Assembly: GCA_965208965.1 (NCBI GenBank)
Contig: OZ242384.1
Location: 2,232,001-2,296,000 of the forward strand
Direction of reading: 5' to 3'
DNA from: Bin5 sp965208965
GTDB lineage: Bacteria > Chloroflexota > Anaerolineae > Caldilineales > Caldilineaceae
DNA: 64,000 bases
Positions 60,331-64,000 of the stretch are shown here, piece by piece. Within the stretch, counting starts at the first letter, position 1, and the number at the start of each line of letters is the position of its first letter. The position numbers and the translations under genes were made by a program. The notes below the pieces were generated by a model. It saw only the letters and a list, made by a program, of their open reading frames with translations. It made no database searches and had not been told where the DNA came from.

Positions 60331-61526
60331 TTACCCCAGTCTGCAAAGTAGTCGATATCTTTGTCAAACTGGTCAAAAAAGCCGTCCGGCCAAACGTCTA
60401 CATTTCCTGAACTGTCAATGACCGGACTCAGCGCCTGTGGCGCATCTAGGGATCTGGCTCTAAAGAAGTGCAGCACAACTTTTTCTGAGGATAACCGGCC
60501 TGCTTTGACTGTTCTGCGGATTCCATTTAGAACGTGGTCGCTATGTGTCTCTACAATTACCTGTACTCCTGAATGGGCCGCTTGGGCCAGGAACTGGCCC
60601 ATTAGCGCCTGACCTGCGGGGTGCAGATGCACTTCAGGGTTTTCAATGAGGAGGAGGCTCCCTTTTGGGACCGAGAGCACGGCAACCACAATGGGAAGGA
60701 CTTGTGTTATACCAAAACCGCAGTGAACCGGCCGAAGATAGCCGGTGTCACTGGATACTCGTATTCCCAGTACTACGACGTTTGCGTTGGGGACCTGCTG
60801 GACATTGACCCCGAAACCGGGGAAAAAGGTATCCATTCTTGCCTCGAACTGGCGGAGCAATGTTGGCACAGTATTGGGTATTCTCAGCCCTTCGCCAACT
60901 TGCTCATCCCGACCTCGATAAAGAACGCTAATTGCATTTTCGCCTCGGGAGCCGACCCTGGCCAACGAATGATGACTTGGAGAGTATTCACCGCTTGAGA
61001 CTCCCCAAGCTTCCGTCCGTGTTCCAGCGAATTCATCTTCTAAGGGATAAACTTCCCTGGGGCCTTCTCTCTCAGCTGTTATGTAAGTCAGATCTCTAAT
61101 TCGGCTTACCAGTGGCGGTATCGTGCCTTCAAGATCTGAGGGGAGTAAGAATCGCAGATCGCAAGGATGGTCGACTGCCTTGTCGTCGACTTCCACTTCT
61201 TCTACCTCCAGAGACATATCGCTCCGATCACCATAGAACGACCAGCTACAACGTGCCTCTTCGTCTGACAGACCGATCATAAAGCTGTTTCGGCCATACA
61301 CCTGGTCAACAACGTCGGTCACCGTCCCTAGCTTTACTACATTTCCGTTAAGCAGGATTCGAGGAGACCACTCGTCTTCCTGCATTGTCTGGTGCAACAG
61401 AACCAGGCTATGCAAGACTGAAGACTTCCCGGACGCGTTTATCCCTGAGAGCAGGGTCAAGTGACCTAAGGGGAGACGCAGCTTCTCAAAACACTTGAAA
61501 GTTCTGAGGTCAAGCTGTCTAAGCAC
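60327..61526 (-). CDS. AAA family ATPase, DUF3696-type (OLD/RecF-like)
   Basis: A 399-residue ATPase. Walker A SGINASGKSSVLH, signature region CGFGITQVLPIVV, Walker B LLLIENPEVHLHP and the VETHSDHVLNGIRR switch are clear; the tail DVWPDGFFDQFDKD matches DUF3696. The start is decided by a ribosome-binding site: GGGAGG lies 6 nt before GTG 61526, 8 bp inside the end of the DUF262 gene. An ATG at 61562 would add 12 residues without this signal. It is the middle gene of a three-gene operon. Confidence 0.9.
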   Translation of the reverse strand: MLRQLDLRTFKCFEKLRLPLGHLTLLSGINASGKSSVLHSLVLLHQTMQEDEWSPRILLNGNVVKLGTVTDVVDQVYGRNSFMIGLSDEEARCSWSFYGDRSDMSLEVEEVEVDDKAVDHPCDLRFLLPSDLEGTIPPLVSRIRDLTYITAEREGPREVYPLEDEFAGTRTEAWGVSSGEYSPSHHSLARVGSRGENAISVLYRGRDEQVGEGLRIPNTVPTLLRQFEARMDTFFPGFGVNVQQVPNANVVVLGIRVSSDTGYLRPVHCGFGITQVLPIVVAVLSVPKGSLLLIENPEVHLHPAGQALMGQFLAQAAHSGVQVIVETHSDHVLNGIRRTVKAGRLSSEKVVLHFFRARSLDAPQALSPVIDSSGNVDVWPDGFFDQFDKDIDYFADWGK

Positions 61527-62616
61527 CAAGAACCTCCCGGAACATGCCGCCGGCCATCTCAAAGCGTCGCTTCACCTTAATTGTCTGGTTGGTACCCAAA
61601 GAGATGGCATCGTTGAAATCTTCGTCCTCAAGCAAACGGTAAAATGCCGACAATATGGCTTTTTTTTGGGAATGGACTGCGGCTTCTTCGTATTTGGCAA
61701 GGCCGGTGCACATTACGTCCCACAATGAGGCGTTAATGGGCGCGCGGCGGCCGTCCTGCTCTTGGGTGTGCTTACGAAATGCGTAGGGGCCAAAAAGGTT
61801 TAAGTTGTTGGATAGGCCAGTGCGCAGGAGCTTGGAGAGATTGGCGAGGCCTTCAGAACTGAGAGAATTCATTTTCTTGAGGGTTTGGGCTAAGAAAAGA
61901 TCCATATCTCCCCGGTAGCCTTCAAGAGAAAGCAACTCGAATGCGCAGAAGCGGTTTATGAATTCACGATCTCTCATCTGACGCCGATTCAGGCTGCTTC
62001 CCGTCGCCTCCAGGAACAAACAGCTTTCCGCCTCTTCTCTCAAGAACCGTGTGCCTGGCCCCATATACAGGCTATTGCGCATTTGTTGGCGTGTCAATGG
62101 AACGCCGCTATTCACACGTTCGAATATATCCAGACGTGCCCTTTCGTGTGCTTTGGCATCTATGACGTACAGAGTCAGATTGCAGTCCTCGATCCGATTT
62201 TGAAGTTTGTTTTCCAGTTCTCCGAACCGTTTCCTATCAAGTTGAGGCTGGTGGGGGAGTCGAAGCCGTAACCCTCCCTCAACGAAATTCCGAAAGGTAG
62301 ACAACCTCTGTAGCCCATCAACAACAACCATTGTCCCATCTTCATTTTCTGCAATATAGAAAACGGGAAGCGGTATTCGCATCAGGACGGACTCGATAAG
62401 CTTGCTCTGTTCAGCCGGTGTCCATATAAAGTCCCGTTGAAAATCGGGATCCATAATGAACTGCTCTTGCGTGATTCTACGCAGGACATCGTGGATGGTG
62501 CGGCTCTCATTGCGTATCATCATCGTATCCAAGGGATATACGCCAAGCATCTCGTCGTCAGCACTCCCTAAGCCTTCAATTTCCTCAAATTCAGGAGAAT
62601 TCTGTTGAATTGTCAT
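61519..62616 (-). CDS. DUF262 (GmrSD/ParB-like nuclease fold) protein
   Basis: A 365-residue protein. The DUF262 motif is VVVDGLQRLSTFRNF, preceded by DPDFQRDFIWTPAEQSKLIESVLMRIPLPVFYI and followed by FERVNSGVPLTRQQMRNSLY. The ParB/Srx-like domain in this family (as in the GmrS half of GmrSD) binds nucleotides and can support nuclease action. The usual DGQQR reads DGLQR here. It is first in the operon with an AAA ATPase and an unknown protein; together they form a candidate defence system. Confidence 0.9.
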   Translation of the reverse strand: MTIQQNSPEFEEIEGLGSADDEMLGVYPLDTMMIRNESRTIHDVLRRITQEQFIMDPDFQRDFIWTPAEQSKLIESVLMRIPLPVFYIAENEDGTMVVVDGLQRLSTFRNFVEGGLRLRLPHQPQLDRKRFGELENKLQNRIEDCNLTLYVIDAKAHERARLDIFERVNSGVPLTRQQMRNSLYMGPGTRFLREEAESCLFLEATGSSLNRRQMRDREFINRFCAFELLSLEGYRGDMDLFLAQTLKKMNSLSSEGLANLSKLLRTGLSNNLNLFGPYAFRKHTQEQDGRRAPINASLWDVMCTGLAKYEEAAVHSQKKAILSAFYRLLEDEDFNDAISLGTNQTIKVKRRFEMAGGMFREVLGA

Positions 62617-62885
62617 ATTGTCACTTTACCTTTAAAGGCTGACCACACTGGTTCTCCAGCATACCCCGGTTTGTTTGAGTGCCAGTCCTTATGCACGTTT
62701 TTCACGTACAGAAAACTTTCTGTTTATCATTTACTCTTGCTCTTTATGGTGGGTCCCAATGATTGGATCTCGGAAATTACCAGCGTTTCCTCAGAACCAC
62801 ATAAAATGATCATAATACATTGTGCAGGGAGAATCAAGAGGGACCTGTTCCTGGGTTTTATCCCAAAATGGCGGTAAGTTCCGGT

Positions 62886-63125
62886 CTACCTCTGGGGAGT
62901 TACACCGGTGAAACTCTCGATGTAGCCGTTTCCCCACAGCGAATCAGGTTCGATGTAGTAGAGCGTCTTGGCTCCCACTCGCCCAAGCTCGAAAACGCGC
63001 ACACCCCAACTCCCCAGGACAGCTCGATTCAAGTCGCCATACTCGGGAACACAAGCAGATTTGACTTGAACGCCTGACAGACCAATGCTAAGATTGGCAG
63101 CAGCAGGTTCCATTTGAGAACTCAC
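62886..63125 (-). pseudogene. Remnant of an IS3-type transposase (DDE region)
   Basis: A short frame with GRVGAKTLYYIEPDSLWGNGYIESF, clearly like the IS3-family OrfB segment VGAKTLYIEPGSPWENGYIESFNG (an extra Tyr and several changes). Nothing else of the element is intact, so it is a decayed insertion. The rest of the 584-bp gap (62617-63200) shows no gene. Confidence 0.75.
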
Positions 63126-63200
63126 CCAAAATAATCTGACTAAGCTGGCAGAAAAAGTTTATCAATTCACTGCCCCGTCCCGTCGAAAGGTAATTCGCTC

Positions 63201-64000
63201 ATGCCTACTCCACCCAAAATTTTCCTTCTCCTGGCGCTTGTCTGTCTCCTGTGCGCCTGCGGAGGAATCAGGGCGGAGCCCCAAGAGGAACGTTTGCAGG
63301 TCGTCGCCACCGTCTCACCGATCACCAATATCGTCTACAACATCAGCGGAGACCATGTCGAACTGACCGGCCTCGTGCCCGCCGGCGCCGACTCGCATAC
63401 CTTCGAACTGGCCCCCTCCGACGCCGTCACGCTGTCCAACGCGGATCTTATCTTTATCAACGGGCTTGATCTGGAGACCTCCGCAATGCAGATGGCCGAG
63501 GCCAATCTGAAGGACGGAGGCGAAGTCATACTTCTCGGAGAATTGGTCATCGACCCTGAAGACTATGTTTTCGATTTCTCCTTTCCCGAAGAGGCCGGCA
63601 GCCCCAATCCTCATCTGTGGACTGATCCGATCTTCGCCCTCGCGTACGCCGAAATCGTACGCGACAAGCTGACCGCTCGCGACCCGGACAATGCCGAAGC
63701 ATACCAGGCCAACTATGACGAGTTCGCCGCACGCATCGAAGCGCTGGATGCCGCCATTCAGGCCACGACGGCCAGCATCCCGGCAGAAAATCGCAAACTG
63801 TATACTTATCACGACTCGTTTGCCTACTTCGCGCCCCGTTACGGCTACACAGTACTGGGGGCCATCCAGCCGTCCGATTTCTCCGAACCGTCAGGTCAGG
63901 AGGTCGCGGCCCTCATCGACCAATTGCGGGAAGGAGGCGTACCCGCTATTTTTGGCTCGGAGGTCTTCCCCTCCCGCGTTGTCGATCAGATCGGCCGCGA
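63201..64000 (+). CDS. Metal ABC transporter substrate-binding lipoprotein, ZnuA/TroA family (partial, 3' end outside window)
   Basis: The first 266 codons of a cluster A-I binding protein. The lipoprotein signal is LLLALVCLLCACGG; metal-ligand histidines are in ADSHTFELAPSD, NPHLWTDP and YTYHDSFAYF, and IFGSEVFPSR comes near the right edge. It delivers zinc or manganese to an ABC importer. ATG 63201 has AAAGG about 12 nt upstream. The gene runs off the right edge. Confidence 0.92.
   Translation, partial: MPTPPKIFLLLALVCLLCACGGIRAEPQEERLQVVATVSPITNIVYNISGDHVELTGLVPAGADSHTFELAPSDAVTLSNADLIFINGLDLETSAMQMAEANLKDGGEVILLGELVIDPEDYVFDFSFPEEAGSPNPHLWTDPIFALAYAEIVRDKLTARDPDNAEAYQANYDEFAARIEALDAAIQATTASIPAENRKLYTYHDSFAYFAPRYGYTVLGAIQPSDFSEPSGQEVAALIDQLREGGVPAIFGSEVFPSRVVDQIGR

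Noticed and set aside
62605..62877. Plus-strand 90-codon frame downstream of the DUF262 gene start
   Set aside because: No ribosome-binding site, no family sequence, overlaps the DUF262 start region.

Overview
The window is one contiguous piece of a GC-rich bacterial chromosome. The mix of genes suggests a Chloroflexota bacterium (Anaerolineae or Caldilinea-like). The reasons are a branched-chain amino acid-type ABC cluster carrying an acyl-CoA synthetase, a KorAB-type 2-oxoacid:ferredoxin oxidoreductase with CBS domains, a heme A/heme O pair, and many amidase, amidohydrolase, PhyH and Gfo/Idh genes. The taxonomy is inference. No rRNA, tRNA or CRISPR array was seen.

Layout. 1-6.7 kb: minus-strand liv transport operon (livF cut by the window edge, livK, livM, livH, acyl-CoA synthetase, livG). 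6.8-11.1 kb: Uma2-type nuclease, Cof-type phosphatase, cold-shock protein with promoter and terminator, and a glycosyl hydrolase. 11.3-29.0 kb: plus-strand defence island. It has a DUF3883 helicase, an orphan HigA antitoxin, a DUF3696 ATPase with a PIN-like partner, two structured 73-nt repeats, a DUF1156 DNA methyltransferase split by an IS701-family element, an MNT nucleotidyltransferase, DUF6978-like and DUF1828 proteins, an AAA ATPase with a DUF3226/TOPRIM partner, and a HEPN-DUF499 ATPase. 29.0-45.0 kb: ordinary metabolism (ctaA-ctaB, oxidoreductases, korA-korB-CBS, two amidases, amidohydrolase, PhyH) plus a VapBC pair. It also holds a thioredoxin-like lipoprotein whose first active-site cysteine codon is TGA, followed by a SECIS-like hairpin: a probable selenoprotein.

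45.2-62.6 kb: second defence island. It starts with a DUF7662-PIN pair. Next is a CBASS operon (patatin effector, CD-NTase, E2-like/SEC-C protein) read leftwards. A CapH/CapP-like regulator pair is read rightwards from the same intergenic region and is translationally coupled to a type I restriction locus (hsdR, a ribbon-helix-helix/Doc toxin pair, a membrane protein, hsdS, hsdM). A truncated gene follows, then a convergent DUF262-DUF3696-unknown operon. 62.9-64 kb: an IS3-type transposase remnant, then the start of a zinc/manganese-binding lipoprotein gene that runs off the window.

How it works together: the two islands layer nucleic-acid degradation (restriction, TOPRIM, PIN, HEPN) and abortive infection (CBASS phospholipase, Doc). 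The two most interesting signals are the UxxC thioredoxin at 39.7-40.3 kb and the shared control region at 50.3-50.5 kb, which may tie CBASS and type I restriction to one DNA-damage-responsive repressor/protease pair.
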